From UBA7396 sp047637875 (lineage in GTDB: Bacteria; Patescibacteriota; Gracilibacteria; BD1-5; UBA6164): 30,587 bases of DNA. The DNA lies in NCBI GenBank assembly GCA_047637875.1, contig JBLJBH010000002.1, positions 1-30,587 on the forward strand, in the 5' to 3' direction. A program made the position numbers and the translations under genes. The notes beneath the pieces were generated by a model. That model did not search any database, was not told the DNA's origin, and saw nothing but the letters and a program-made list of their open reading frames with translations. This document shows, one piece after another, positions 1 to 10,722 of this stretch (position 1 is the first letter of the stretch; every line of letters starts with the position of its first letter).

Positions 1-32
1 ACATTTCTATTTTTTACGATAGTGACATTTTA
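1..32. repeat. Left terminal repeat, inverted relative to the right end
   Basis: Two imperfect copies of an ACATTTCTATTTT-like motif lie about 24 bases apart (1-13 and 25-30 onward). The reverse complement of the right end (30545-30587) carries the same motif with a similar period of 26. Inverted arrays at both ends look like multi-repeat transposon termini, as in some DDE insertion sequences, or an assembly break at a repeated element. No transposase gene is visible inside the window. Confidence 0.6.
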
Positions 33-55
33 ACTTTTAAAATTACAAAAAAAAT

Positions 56-85
56 TTGACTTTTTAAAAATTTATTTAATATTAA
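56..85 (+). promoter_or_regulatory. Candidate promoter of the foreign secreted-protein gene
   Basis: TTGACT at 56-61 is followed by TATTAA at 80-85 with an 18-base spacer, or by TAATAT at 77-82 with 15. It sits in A+T-rich DNA next to the left terminal repeat, so a mobile-element end could be supplying the promoter. This is inferred from hexamers only. Confidence 0.4.
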
Positions 86-140
86 TATGCTTTCACGCAA
101 GCTATCTTTTACCGTATATTTTCCTTTAGGAGATTTTACC

Positions 141-611
141 ATGAAAAAGTATCTGATTGCAGCAATCCTCTTTGCTTACTCGGCAATCTCCATGGCTGCT
201 GTTGGGGTTGCTGTTGGGCACCATTCGTGGGCTGGTGACGGCTTCCCGAACATCGGCCCCGGAGAACAGGTTAAAATTTTCACCTGTACCGGGAAGATGC
301 GTGGGGATGAAGCGGGAGACTGTGCATTGAAGAAATGCCTGAAGCACTATAAAATCTCGGAGAACCGTGCTGTCAAGGAAAAAATTGGCAATACTGAACT
401 CTACGCCAGAAAATGCTCCATGGATGGATGGAGTGCTAGAAAAGGCTACAGCATTATTGCTGTTGGCCCCAAAGGCAACAATAACTACATCATGTCGAAA
501 GCACTCGGCGATCCCACACGGGAAAAAGCCATGGAATATGTGAAGTCGAATAATTTCCCGATAGATAAAGCAACTATCGTGCTTGATTATTATGACAATG
601 ATGGATATTGA
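141..611 (+). CDS. Secreted small protein of unknown function, probably horizontally acquired
   Basis: This 156-residue protein starts with a clear signal peptide (MKKYLIAAILFAYSAISMAA, cleavage near residue 20), so it is exported. The mature part has four cysteines (FTCTGK, DCALKKC, ARKCS), enough for two disulfides. I do not recognise the family. The start at 141 is set by a strong ribosome binding site, TAGGAG at 127-132, which is very rare in this window. Base composition is far richer in G+C than the rest. Every glycine is GGN and none is TGA, and the frame ends in TGA. Under table 25 translation would add GFPSQY and stop at TAA 627-629. These traits suggest a recent gene from a standard-code, proteobacterium-like donor, or a chimeric contig end. 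Confidence 0.75.
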   Translation: MKKYLIAAILFAYSAISMAAVGVAVGHHSWAGDGFPNIGPGEQVKIFTCTGKMRGDEAGDCALKKCLKHYKISENRAVKEKIGNTELYARKCSMDGWSARKGYSIIAVGPKGNNNYIMSKALGDPTREKAMEYVKSNNFPIDKATIVLDYYDNDGY

Positions 612-627
612 TTTCCATCGCAGTATT

Positions 628-656
628 AAACGACTTCTTTTCAAGAAGTCGTTTTT
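628..656 (+). terminator. Intrinsic terminator after the secreted-protein gene
   Basis: A perfect 12-bp stem (AAACGACTTCTT / AAGAAGTCGTTT, arms 628-639 and 643-654) with a TTC loop is followed by T residues. It lies directly after the TAA that would be the table-25 stop (627-629). Confidence 0.85.
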
Positions 657-670
657 CTTCAGAGAAAGAA

Positions 671-698
671 TTGACTCTCATATACGAAAAAATATAAT
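671..698 (+). promoter_or_regulatory. Sigma-70-type promoter for the gene at 734
   Basis: TTGACT (671-676) and TATAAT (693-698) are separated by 16 bases, about 35 bases before the start codon at 734. It follows the terminator at 628-656, so it starts a new transcription unit. Confidence 0.7.
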
Positions 699-733
699 TA
701 GGTTTATAAAATAATATCTTTAAAATTCCCTTT

Positions 734-1486
734 ATGAATACCCTTTCTATAGATAATTTCCCAACTACAAAAAATATAACTAACTTAGAAGATTTTATTC
801 AACGTCAAAATGAAATCCAAAAGCAAGTCGAAGCTTGAGTCATAAAATGATGAAGGCACATGAAATTTTTAGAATATATTCTTGAACTTCAAAAAACTCT
901 CATATTATTTTTTTGAAAACATATTGATCCAATAGATTTTTTACATATCTTGTATTATATAGAAAATCAATCTTTTGAAACCATTTGTAGTACTATCAAA
1001 AACATATATAATAAATCTAATCAAGAACAAAAAATTTTTTTTACAGGCTCTGCAATTCAGAAATTTGCAAGAGACCGACTTAATTGGAAGCTAAAAAATC
1101 AACGTGAAAATAAAAATACGTTCACATACCGTACGAGAGAAGTTACACCAACTCTAAAAGAACTCAGAAATAAAGAAGAAGAAAAAAAAGAAATAGATTT
1201 TCTCAAATGGTTTATCGAAAATAGTAAAAATATAAATCTTACATTGTATGATCAAGAAAAAATATCAAAATTTCAATACTTATATGAAAAATGAATCTAT
1301 ATACTAAAATATATTTACTGAATAGAGAAAAGTGATTTTCTAAAATTAAAAGAGTTATGACTATGAACTCCATTTATTGCTTCAAATTTGAATAAAAAAT
1401 TTAGAGAGGATAAAATTTCTTTTTTGCTTAATGAAGCAACTATAAGAAGAATATTTTTAAATATTAATATTTATGATAGCATCTAA
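734..1486 (+). CDS. Hypothetical protein with possible DNA-binding region
   Basis: This 250-residue protein needs TGA as glycine at several positions (for example residues 35, 39 and 40). No family is recognised. It is lysine- and isoleucine-rich, with no signal peptide or obvious membrane segment. The stretch around residues 75-120 (ETICSTIKNIY, then AIQKFARDRLNWKL) has the feel of a helix-turn-helix with a basic flank, followed by a charged segment (RNKEEEKKEID). This is only an impression. The ATG at 734 fits the promoter at 671-698. The 3' end overlaps the pilin-like gene at 1473 by 14 bases, so the two are probably co-translated and may be functionally linked. Confidence 0.75.
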
Positions 1487-1928
1487 AAAAGCGTTTTCCA
1501 TTATAGAAATCATTATCTCAACGGTTATACTCACGGTTTGAGTTTTTTGAGTGTATAAACTGATTGGAAACAATATGAATTTATTATCAAATAATGAAAC
1601 TTATATAACAATGCTAACTTTATGAAAAAATTTTAAAGAATGTAGTAAATTTTTCTGATATGATAATTTATCACATTATAATTCCTGAGATTTATTTAGT
1701 GTAAATTTTTGAGAAAATAATAATTGATGTTTTACTTGAAGTTATAATAATGATTTTTATTTTAGTTGAGTAACTTTTGATAATAAAGAATTCTTTTTAT
1801 ACTGAAAAATAATTGAAAAAGAAAGTGATTATTTAAAAATTAATTATAATGTTTTTAATTTCACAGCTTGAAAATTATTTAAAGAAGAAAACTATATTGA
1901 TAATATTCAAAATATAATAATAAAATAA
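1473..1928 (+). CDS. Type IV pilin-like (pseudopilin) protein
   Basis: This 151-residue protein opens with a class III signal: a short basic leader (MIASKKA), a prepilin-peptidase-type junction before FSIIE with glutamate at mature position 5, then a hydrophobic helix (IIISTVILTVGVFGVY). The residue before the cleavage point is alanine instead of the usual glycine, which the peptidase can tolerate. The rest is small, polar and aromatic, with many TGA glycines, and looks like a minor pilin. It overlaps the preceding gene by 14 bases. It would be an inner-membrane or pilus-fibre subunit working with the pilins and PilT ATPases elsewhere in the window. Confidence 0.75.
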
Positions 1929-1942
1929 ATTTTGAAAAAGCT

Positions 1943-1982
1943 AAAAAATAAGTATAAATGGGCAAATTTATACTTATTTTTT
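1943..1982 (+). terminator. Intrinsic terminator after the pilin-like gene
   Basis: A long A+T-rich stem (AAAAAATAAGTATAAAT paired with ATTTATACTTATTTTTT around a short GGGCA-type loop) ends in a T run, just after the stop at 1928 and before the next start at 1995. Confidence 0.75.
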
Positions 1983-1994
1983 AATAAAATTTAA

Positions 1995-3422
1995 ATGAAG
2001 AAAAATGAAATTTTACAAAATATTTTAGTTGAAAAACTTGTTTTTGGTGGAAAATGATTTTCTAGATTAAAATCAGATAACAAAGACATAGATTGAAAAG
2101 CTATTTTTATTTCTGGTGGAGTAATCCCTGGAAGTGTCGTTAATTTAAGAGTTTTAAAATCAAGGCGTGATTTTATAGAAGCTCAAGCTATGGAAACTGT
2201 TAAAAAATCTCCAATTGAAAAAGAACATCCAAATAATATTTACGGTATGCAAGCTGGTTGTGGGTGGGTAAATATTCCTTACGAAGAACAATTAAAAATT
2301 AAAGCCTGACAAGTGGAAGAATCACTTTTTCATGTTAGAAAATTTCAAGCAGATTTTTTACTAAAACCTATTGTTGCTTCACCACTTGTAGATAATTATA
2401 GAAATAAAATAGAATTTAGTTTTGGTAAATTTATCTCAGAAAAATTTGGTAAAAATGATCATTTTAATGTTTGATTTCATAAACAATGAGAGTTTTCTAA
2501 AATCGAGGATTTTGACTGAACAATTCTTATCTCAGAACTTGCTAATAAAATTTATAAAGAAATAAAAGACTTTTCTAAAAACTCAGGATATCCAGTTTAT
2601 GACCAATTTAATCATGAATGATTTTTTAGACACATAGTTTTAAGACAAGCATTTTTTACTAATCAAATAATGATTATTTTTTGAGTAAATCATAAATTTC
2701 CTTGAGTAAAAAATTTAGATTTTTTAAAAGATTTTTTTAATACTTTAGCTTGAAAATATAAAAAAATTGCTTCAATTTATCTAAGTCTAAATGATTCTCT
2801 ATCTGATACTGCTATATGAGAATTAAAGCTTATTTATTGAAATAGTTTTATAGAAGAAAAATTACTTGGTCTTACTTTTAATATCTCGCCAAAAAGCTTT
2901 TTTCAAACTAATTCATACGGAGCAGAAAAACTTTACTCAGAAGTTTTATCTCAAATAAATCCAGAAAATTTAAAAGATTTTACCGTTTTAGATTTATATG
3001 GATGAACGGGAACAATTGGTATGGTTTTCGCTCCACACTCTAAAAAAGTAATTTCAGTAGAACTTGTAAAAGATGCCAGCGAAGATGGAAAAGAAAATGC
3101 TATAAAAAATGGTATAAAAAATATGGATTTTGTAAATGCAAAAGTTGAGGAATTTTTATGAAAATATTTAGATAAATGAGAAAAAGCTGATTTACTAATA
3201 ATCGATCCACCAAGAGCTTGAATGCATCCTGACGCGCTACCAAATATACTAAAATTTAAAACAAAAAATATTATTTATGTAAGTTGTAATCCTGCAACCC
3301 TATCAAGAGATCTTGCTTACATACTACAAAATAGTGATTATAAAATTATGTCTGTAACTCCAGTTGATATGTTTCCGCATACTCATCATATTGAAACTAT
3401 TGTTAAGTTGGAGAGAATATAA
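1995..3422 (+). CDS. RNA m5U methyltransferase of the RlmD/RlmCD/TrmA family
   Basis: This 475-residue enzyme would transfer a methyl group from SAM to C5 of a uridine in rRNA or tRNA. It has an N-terminal TRAM-like domain (residues 1-60) and a C-terminal Rossmann methyltransferase domain with DLYGGTGTIG (about 333-342), DPPRAG and the catalytic-cysteine motif VSCNPATLSRDL. The N-terminal Fe-S cluster of RlmD is degenerate: only one cysteine remains in YGMQAGCGW. It may therefore work without the cluster, as RlmCD and TrmA do. Glycine codons mix GGT/GGA with TGA. The target base (1939, 747 or tRNA U54) cannot be read from the sequence. Confidence 0.9.
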
Positions 3423-3460
3423 TTATTATTTTTAAATTTATTATTTTTTATTTCATTTTT

Positions 3461-4423
3461 ATGCTTACTTACATACTATTTGTAATCGGTTTTGTGATTT
3501 TGATAAAATGAGCTGATATGCTCGTATCATGAGCGAGTTCAATTGCACTCAAATTTAATATTCCTGCAATTGTTATTTGACTAACAATAGTTGCTTTTTG
3601 AACTTCTACACCAGAACTTGCCGTAAATATATTTTCAGCAATAGAAAGTAAAACTGATTTAGCTATTTGAAATATACTTGGTAGTAATATAGCCAATATA
3701 CTTTTAATACTTTGAATTACAGCTTTTATTTATCCAGTTAAAGCAAAACATTCAACTGTTTGGAAAGAAATACCTTTTGCATTACTTTGAACTTTAATAC
3801 TTTGAATAATGGCAAATGATATTTTAATTGACTGATGAAATTTCAATCAAATATCAAAAATTGATTGACTAATATTTATATGATTTTTTATAATATTTTT
3901 GTATTATACTTTTGGTATATCTAAAATAAAAGATGATATATCTCCTGAAGATGAAGATATAAAAGAAATTGTGACTTGGAAATCTATAGTTTTTATATTT
4001 TTATGACTTACATGACTTACTATTTGATGAAAATGGATAGTTGATGGAGCTGTTGAAATAGCTAAAAATTTTGGTATGAGTGAAGCTGTAATTTGATTAA
4101 CAGTTGTTGCTATTTGAACAAGTTTACCTGAATTAGCAACGTCAATAGTTGCAGCACTAAAAAAACAAAGTGATATAGCTATTTGAAATATAGTTTGAAG
4201 TAATATTTTTAATATATTTTGGATACTTTGAGTAACATCAATAATTAAACCTCTTCCCTTTTCAGAATCTTCAAATATTGATATTTTAATGATGATTTTT
4301 GCAACAATAATATTATTTTTAACTATGTTTATTTGAAAAAAACATACTATTTGTAAATGGCAATGAGCTCTGATGTTTTTAATTTATATTTGATATATTT
4401 GATATCTAGTGATTAATATTTAA
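3461..4423 (+). CDS. Calcium/sodium antiporter, CaCA family (YrbG-like)
   Basis: This 320-residue integral membrane protein has the two inverted alpha-repeats of the family: GADMLVSGAS with IVAFGTSTPELAVN in the first half, and GGKWIVDGAV with VVAIGTSLPELATS in the second. Both halves carry the GTS-PE motif and a following GN-(I/V)-GSNI segment that together form the ion-binding sites. About ten hydrophobic segments are visible, with a charged cytoplasmic loop (KDDISPEDEDIKE) between the halves. Length matches YrbG. It exchanges Ca2+ for Na+ across the cytoplasmic membrane. The ABC exporter gene starts only 8 bases downstream. Confidence 0.92.
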
Positions 4424-4431
4424 TAATTTTT

Positions 4432-6195
4432 ATGAATTACCTACAAACATTAAAAAAATTACTTTTAGATTTTAAACTTTTTATTTGAACTTTTAAATTT
4501 TTCTACATTATAATAATCTGAGTTTTAGCAACTTTATTTGCTAGTTTAGAGCCTTTTTTTGCTGCAAAATGAATTTGATATATAGAACAATATTTTAAAA
4601 CTTGAGTATTAGATAAAAATACTTTGTATATATTTTTTGCAATTTGGGTAGGTTTTATCATTTTAAATGCATTACTAAGATTTTACCACAGGTTTAGTTT
4701 AGTTGATGTTAGTGCTTTAAAATATTATGTTGAAAAATCAATACATTATAAAGACAAAATATTAAATATAACTCAATGAGTTTATCTGGAAAAAAAATGA
4801 TGAACTTATTATAAAATAATAGATAGATGAGTTGAAAGTATATTCATGACTATTTTTATATTTTTTCTTGAAATATCGGTTTCTATAATAAGTGTTTTAT
4901 TTATTTCTGTAATTATTGCTTTTATAAATATAAAGTTAGCATTAGCTACACTAGCTGTAGTTCCAATTTTTATAATAATGTGATATTATTTTAATTGAAA
5001 AACAAGAGAATCTCAAGAAATTATTCATAAAAAATGGGAAAGTTTTTTTGGTATATTATGAGATTATGTAACAAATTTAACTTTAGTAAAAACTCTTAAT
5101 TTTGAAAAAAAAGCATCTAAAGAATTAAATACTCTTCAAAATGAAACTTTGGCACTACAAATACCATTATCAAGAAAATGGGGAATAGCAGATATTTATA
5201 CTCATTTTATGATAAATATATCAAGACTTTTAGTATTATTTGTTTGAATATTTTTAATAAAATCATGAGAAATAACTTTTGCAACTTTATTTTTATTTTT
5301 TAGTTATATTGGTTATATTTACTTCCCTATTTCATATATTTTTGGAAGTCTAAAAAATCTTCAAAAACAACTTGAATCAATAAAAAAATTATATGAAGAA
5401 TTTGATAAAATTCCTCAAGATGAAGACATAAAATGAGCCAAAGATATAGAAAAAATCATTTGAAAAATAGAGTTTAAAAATGTGGGATTTTCATACAAAC
5501 ATGATGATGAGAAAGAGGTTTTGAAAAATATAAATTTTACAATAAATCCTTGAGAAAAAATAGCTCTTGTTTGAAGTACTTGAAGTTGAAAATCAACTAT
5601 TACTTCCCTACTTTTAAGATTTTGGGAAATTCAAAAATGACATATTTTTCTTGATGAAATAGATACAAAGAAAATCACAAAATCATCGCTAAGAAAACAT
5701 ATTTGAATAGTTATGCAAGATAATAGTTTATTTAATACAACTATAAAAAATAATCTTCTATTTTCTAAAGCAGAGGCTACAGAAGAAGAAATTATTTCTT
5801 GTCTAGAAAAAGCAAAAGCTGATTTTGTTTTTAAACAAAAAGATTGAATAAATACAGAAATTTGAGAAAGATGACTAAAATTAAGTTGATGAGAAAAACA
5901 AAGATTAAATATAGCAAGAATTTTTTTGCGTAATCCTGAAATATTAGTTCTTGATGAAGCAACTTCAGCACTAGATAATAAAACAGAAATTGAAATTCAG
6001 AAATCTCTTGATGAATTGATTGCTTGAAAAACATCAATAATTATAGCACACAGACTTTCTACAATAAAAAAAGTTGATAGAATATTTGTACTTGAAAATT
6101 GACAAATTGTAGAAGTCTGAAACTATGAGGAACTTTTAGCAAAAAAATGAAAATTTTTTGAACTAGCAAATCCTGACAAAATGGTGATGAATTAA
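4432..6195 (+). CDS. ABC exporter with fused membrane and ATPase domains (MsbA/MDR type)
   Basis: This 587-residue half-transporter has a six-helix membrane domain (about residues 15-320) and a nucleotide-binding domain. The latter has Walker A GSTGSGKST, Q-loop VMQDN, signature LSGGEKQR, Walker B ILVLDEATSALD and H-loop IIAHRLST. Three Walker A glycines and the LSGG glycines are TGA, which is strong evidence for the recoded glycine. It would act as a homodimer and export a lipid, peptide or drug; the substrate cannot be told. It sits 8 bases after the antiporter gene and is followed by a terminator. Confidence 0.93.
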
Positions 6196-6210
6196 AATCA
6201 CCTTTTTTTT
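6183..6210 (+). terminator. Intrinsic terminator overlapping the ABC gene end
   Basis: GGTGAT (6183-6188) pairs with ATCACC (6197-6202), followed by eight T. The left arm lies within the last codons of the exporter gene. Confidence 0.75.
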
Positions 6211-6267
6211 GATTTATGCTCAAAAATATGTTATAATTCAAAAGATTTAATTATTTAAAATAAATTT

Positions 6268-7368
6268 ATGGTTATTAAAGATTTATTACATGCGATTTTA
6301 GATATAACAACAAAAGAAAAATACCCTGATATTCATCTAAATACTTGATTTCAACCAATAATTAGAAATCTAAATTGAGAAATTATTAAAATTGAAAAAT
6401 TAATTATTTCAGACGAAGAAATAGATGCTCCTATTTTAACAAAAGAAATGGTAAAAAATATTATAATAGAACTTGCTGGGTACAATTGAATGGATAAATT
6501 CATGGAAAATTTTGAACTAGATACCTCTTTTAAATATTTAGATAAAAATAGATATAGAGTAAATTGTTACATGGATAGTAATTGATTTAGTGTAGCTTTA
6601 AGATTAATTCCTAGTGATATTCCAACTTTAGAAGAATTAAATCTATGAGATACCATAAAAGATATGTGTAATAAATCTAAATGACTTATTTTAGTTACAG
6701 GACCAACTTGAAGCTGAAAATCAACAAATCTTGCAGCAATGATTGATTATATAAACAAAAATTTTAAAAAACATATTATAACTATTGAAGACCCTGTTGA
6801 ATTTGCTTTTAATTCAGAACAAAGTTTAATTAACCAAAGAGAAATTTGAAATCATACAAAATGATTTCCTGAAGCAATTAGAGCTTCTTTAAGGGAAGAT
6901 CCAGACATTATAATGGTGTGAGAAATGAGAGACCCAGAAACTATTAAAGCAGCAATAACTCTTGCTGAAACTTGACATCTTGTTTTATCAACTCTACATA
7001 CAAATGATACAGTTCAAAGTATTGATAGAATAATAGATGTATTTCCAACAGGACAACAAGATCAGATTCGTATGCAACTTGCGATGAGTTTAGTTTGAGT
7101 TATAACTCAGAGATTATTACCTAGAATTGATAAAGATTGAAGAGTTGCTGCTAGAGAAATTTTAATAGCAAATGATGCTGTAAGAAATCTTATTATTACC
7201 TGAAAAACTCATCAATTATATTCAGTAATTGAAGTTTCAAGCAAAAATTGAATGATTTTAATGGATAAATATTTAATATTTTTATATAAAAAATGAATTA
7301 TATCTCGCGAAACTTTATTTTCTTATGCAAGAGATAAAGATTGAATAGAAATGTTAATAAATGAATAA
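6268..7368 (+). CDS. PilT/PilU-like pilus ATPase
   Basis: This 366-residue member of the secretion-ATPase superfamily has Walker A GPTGSGKST (second and third glycines are TGA), an Asp box (TIEDPVEF), Walker B DIIMVGEMRD and a His box TGHLVLSTLHTND. The N-terminal region (residues 1-130) is a divergent PAS-like domain. Length fits PilT/PilU retraction ATPases, not the larger PilB. A hexamer at the base of the type IV pilus would power fibre retraction. A second, more canonical PilT is encoded at 14577-15620, so this copy may be the PilU-type partner. The cyclic-nucleotide-domain gene follows 10 bases downstream. Confidence 0.9.
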
Positions 7369-7378
7369 TAATAAATAT

Positions 7379-8362
7379 ATGAAAGAAGCTATAAAAAATA
7401 TAGATATTAACTCTGATTTTATCAATTGATTAAAGGAAAAAGAATCAAAAATTGATATTAGAAATTTAAAAACTGATGTTTTAAAACAAAACTCATTATT
7501 AAATTATGCTGAAATTTTTGAAAAAAGTCCTTTATTTGAATCAAGAACTATAAATAAATGAGATTTTTTATTTAATGAATGAGATATAGATAATAATTTA
7601 TACATTATAAAATCATGATTATTATCAGTTGAAAAATATACTACAAATAAAAAAGTAGAAACAAAACAACTTGCAATTTTAAAAACTTGAGATTTCTTAT
7701 GAGAAGCTAGTTTAGATAAATCATCTCAAAAAAAAGAAGCTCTTATTAAAGCTTTGGAAAAAACTGAAATTTTATCAATTGATGCTAAAAAAGATTTAAA
7801 AAAATTTATAGAAGAAAATCCTTCAATATGATTTGAACTTTTAAAACATATAATAACTGAAACAAATAAAAGACTACTTGAATCAAATAAACTAATTACA
7901 AGTAATCATGAAATAGAAAAAGCTATAAGTTCATTAAAAGAAATAAATTCAAAAGGAATTTTTAACTTAATAGATAAAATCAAAAGTATCGTTGATGTTG
8001 ATTATATTTTATATTTTGAAAAACATCAAGTTATGGAAGATTTTCTTACATTAAAATATGACTCAAGACAACCAAATAAAATGCAAGATAAAATTTTTGA
8101 AAGATCAGGTTATTTCCTTGATTTAGAAGAATTATTTGAAAATTGTGATATTAAAAAAGAAGATAAAATTGTCATAAACAAATTAAGTATTTGAAATGAA
8201 GTGTTTTGATATTTGATATTTTGAAGAGAAAGTAGATGATTTAGTTGAAGTGATAAGAAAATATTTTCTAGTTTATCAAATAGTTTAGTTTGAGTAATAA
8301 AAAAACTTTTTGCTGATAAAGAAAATAAAGATAAAATTTATATAAACGAAATGAAAAAATAG
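7379..8362 (+). CDS. Cyclic-nucleotide-binding-domain protein with a possible GAF-like C-terminus
   Basis: This 327-residue protein has a cNMP-binding (CRP-like) beta-roll at about residues 45-150: LFESRTINKGDFLFNEGD, then LYIIKSGLLSVEKY, ILKTGDFLGEASL and KTEILSIDAKK. There is no C-terminal winged helix, so it does not look like a CRP transcription factor. A helical linker leads to a C-terminal region (about 205-315) whose pattern of strands and a closing helix (SDKKIFSSLSNSLVGVIKKL) resembles a GAF domain, which is an inference. The gene is 10 bases behind the PilT-like ATPase and likely in its operon, so it may link a nucleotide or small-ligand signal to pilus activity. Confidence 0.8.
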
Positions 8363-8383
8363 AGACTAACTCTCTATTTTTTT
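8354..8383. terminator. Bidirectional terminator between the cNMP-domain gene and rel
   Basis: The stem AAAAAATAGAGA / TCTCTATTTTTT (arms near 8354-8365 and 8371-8382) has a CTAAC loop with A and T tracts on both sides. The stops of the two convergent genes (8360-8362 on + and 8366-8368 on -) both lie inside the hairpin. Confidence 0.8.
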
Positions 8384-10594
8384 TATTTCATAATTAACCA
8401 TATTTTTTCAAATTTTAAATTTTATTCTATCTAAAAATCTATCAATTATCAAATAATCATGATCTAAAATTTCTAATTTTAAAAATAATGCTGTTTTATC
8501 AATTCACTCTCTTTTTGAAACTATTTCTAAAGTATTTATATTCATATCAAAAAGTATATCTGAAAGATTTTTCAAAACTCAAATTTTATTTTCAAAAATG
8601 AAGTTAATATCAAAAATTATATTATTTAATTCATCTCATTCAAAATAAGCGCTTAAAAATCTGTCTTTTGATAATCTTGTTAAAGTTTTACAATCTCTAT
8701 TATGAATAGTTATTACTCATTTTCAATTTATATATGCAACTATTTTATCAGATAATTTATATTCGCAACAAATTCAAACTTTATATGGAATATCTTTTTC
8801 TCAACCAATAATTATTTGCTTTTCTTTTTTTTCTGATTTACTAGGAATTAATTCAATATTATCTTTTTCTTTAGTAGTTTTTGGTTTATATTGAATTTTT
8901 TTTGTTTTAAATATTTTTTTAACTATTGCACTTGGATTTGTTGAAAAATTTCAAATTTGTTCAAGTAAATCAATTCTTTCTTCTACTGAGAAATTTCTAT
9001 CATCAATAGTTTTTAAAACTGTTAAATCTTTATCTAATTTATCAAGTCAAGCTTTTTCAAGTAAATTATTTAATATTTCTCTTCATCTTTCTATATGTAA
9101 TTCTTTGTCCTCATTTCTGAGAAAACTTCTTATACAATTTTTTGCTTTTGCAGTCTTCACAAATGAAATATAAAAAGGATTTGGTCTTTTATTTTTATCT
9201 GTAATAATTTCTACTATGTCTCAATTTTTTAATTCTTTATCTAAAGGAGATGGCTGTCCATTTATTTTTGCAATAACTATATGATTTCATAAATCAGTAT
9301 GAATTTCATAAGCAAAATCAATAGGGGTTGAACCAGCTGGAAGGTTTATATTATCTCATTTTGGGGTTAATACAAATATTCTATCTCTAAATAAATCTAT
9401 TTTTAATGAATCCATAAATTCATTATTTCACATAGATTGTGTTAATTCTTTTAATTCTTTTACCCAATCAATATCTGTAGCAATTCTTGATCACTTTTCT
9501 TTATATTCAAAATGTGCTGCTATTCAAATACTTGATCTCACTTCCATATCAAAAGTTTTTATTTGAATTTCTGTTGGTTGTTGTCTATGATTACGCAAAA
9601 GTCAAATAACTGTTGTATGAAGAGATTTATATCAATTTGGCTTTGGTAGAGCTATATAATCTTTAAATCTTTTAGGTAATGGAGCCCAAACACTATGTAT
9701 GAGTCATAATACTTTATAACAATCTTGAATATCATCAACCAAAATTTTTATTCAGTATAAATCATATAAGTCATTAACCTTAGTTAGTCATTTTCTTTTA
9801 AGTTTATTATAAATTGAATAAATTGATTTAACCCTAAAATCTACTTGATAATTAATTCAAGTTGGTTTTAATATATTATCTATTTCTAATTTTGCATTTT
9901 TTCTAAAAGAAATCATAGTTTCTCTAGAATCATTTAATTCTTTTTTAATTCTTTTATAATCTTGAGGATAAAGTATTTTAAAACATTCTTCATCAAGTTC
10001 ATTTTTAAATTTATGAAGCCCTAGTCTATCTGCAATTGGAGCATAAATATTTAAAGTTTCGAGAGCAATTCTTTCTTGTTTTTCTTTTTTTGGATGATGT
10101 TTTAAAGTCTTCATATTATGAAGTCTATCAGAAAGTTTTACAAATATTACTCTAATATCCTCACTCATCGCAACAAACATTTTTCTTAAACTTCAAATAG
10201 TTCTTTCTTCTCAAGAATATCTAACCTTTGAAAGTTTTTCCATTCAAGCACAAATTCAAGCAACTTCTTCTCAAAATGTTTTTAATATATCATCATAAGT
10301 TTTTGGAGTATCCTCAATAACATCATGTAAAATACAAGCTTGAATAGTATATAAATCAGGTTTTAAAGTAAGTAATATTTGAGTAGCTTCAACAGGATGA
10401 TTTATATATGGATCTCAAGAAAGTCTCATAACTCAGTGATGTGCTTCACGAGCAAATAAATATGCTTTTTTAATTTCATTTTCTACATATTCTGGAGAAA
10501 ATTCATTCAAATATAGACAAACTTCTTTTATGAGTTTATCTATTTTTTTATCCACAGATGTATAATCAATTTCTTTTATTTCCTGAGATTCCAT
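8366..10594 (-). CDS. rel: Bifunctional (p)ppGpp synthetase/hydrolase, RelA/SpoT family
   Basis: This 742-residue protein makes and degrades (p)ppGpp in the stringent response. Domains in order: an HD hydrolase domain with intact HDVIEDT (about residues 95-101), a synthetase domain (FRVKSIYSIYNKLKRK, then RFKDYIALPKPNGYKSLHTT and EIQIKT), a TGS domain (LPAGSTPIDFAYEIHTDLG) and an ACT-type C-terminus. Both catalytic halves keep their key residues, so it should be bifunctional. Several conserved glycines are TGA. The length is typical. The gene is convergent with the cNMP-domain gene and divergent from the pilin gene at 10723. The ATG at 10594 gives MESQEIKEI with no Shine-Dalgarno motif upstream. 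Confidence 0.95.
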
Positions 10595-10722
10595 ATTTTT
10601 TAAAATTAATATATCTGGACTTGTATTTTATACATTTTATTAAAAAAGTAAAAAAAACTTTACAATTATCTTAATTCTAATATTATTTGCTTGTAATTTT
10701 TTTATCATTAATAAATAAATTT

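Noticed and set aside
141..611. Assignment of the secreted protein to DUF4189
   Set aside because: The size and cysteine spacing invite the comparison, but the typical N-terminal WGAIA-like and GC-ALA motifs are not present.
126..644. Long - strand frame opposite the secreted-protein gene
   Set aside because: It is a shadow of the + gene, which has a signal peptide, a ribosome binding site and a terminator; the - frame has none of these.
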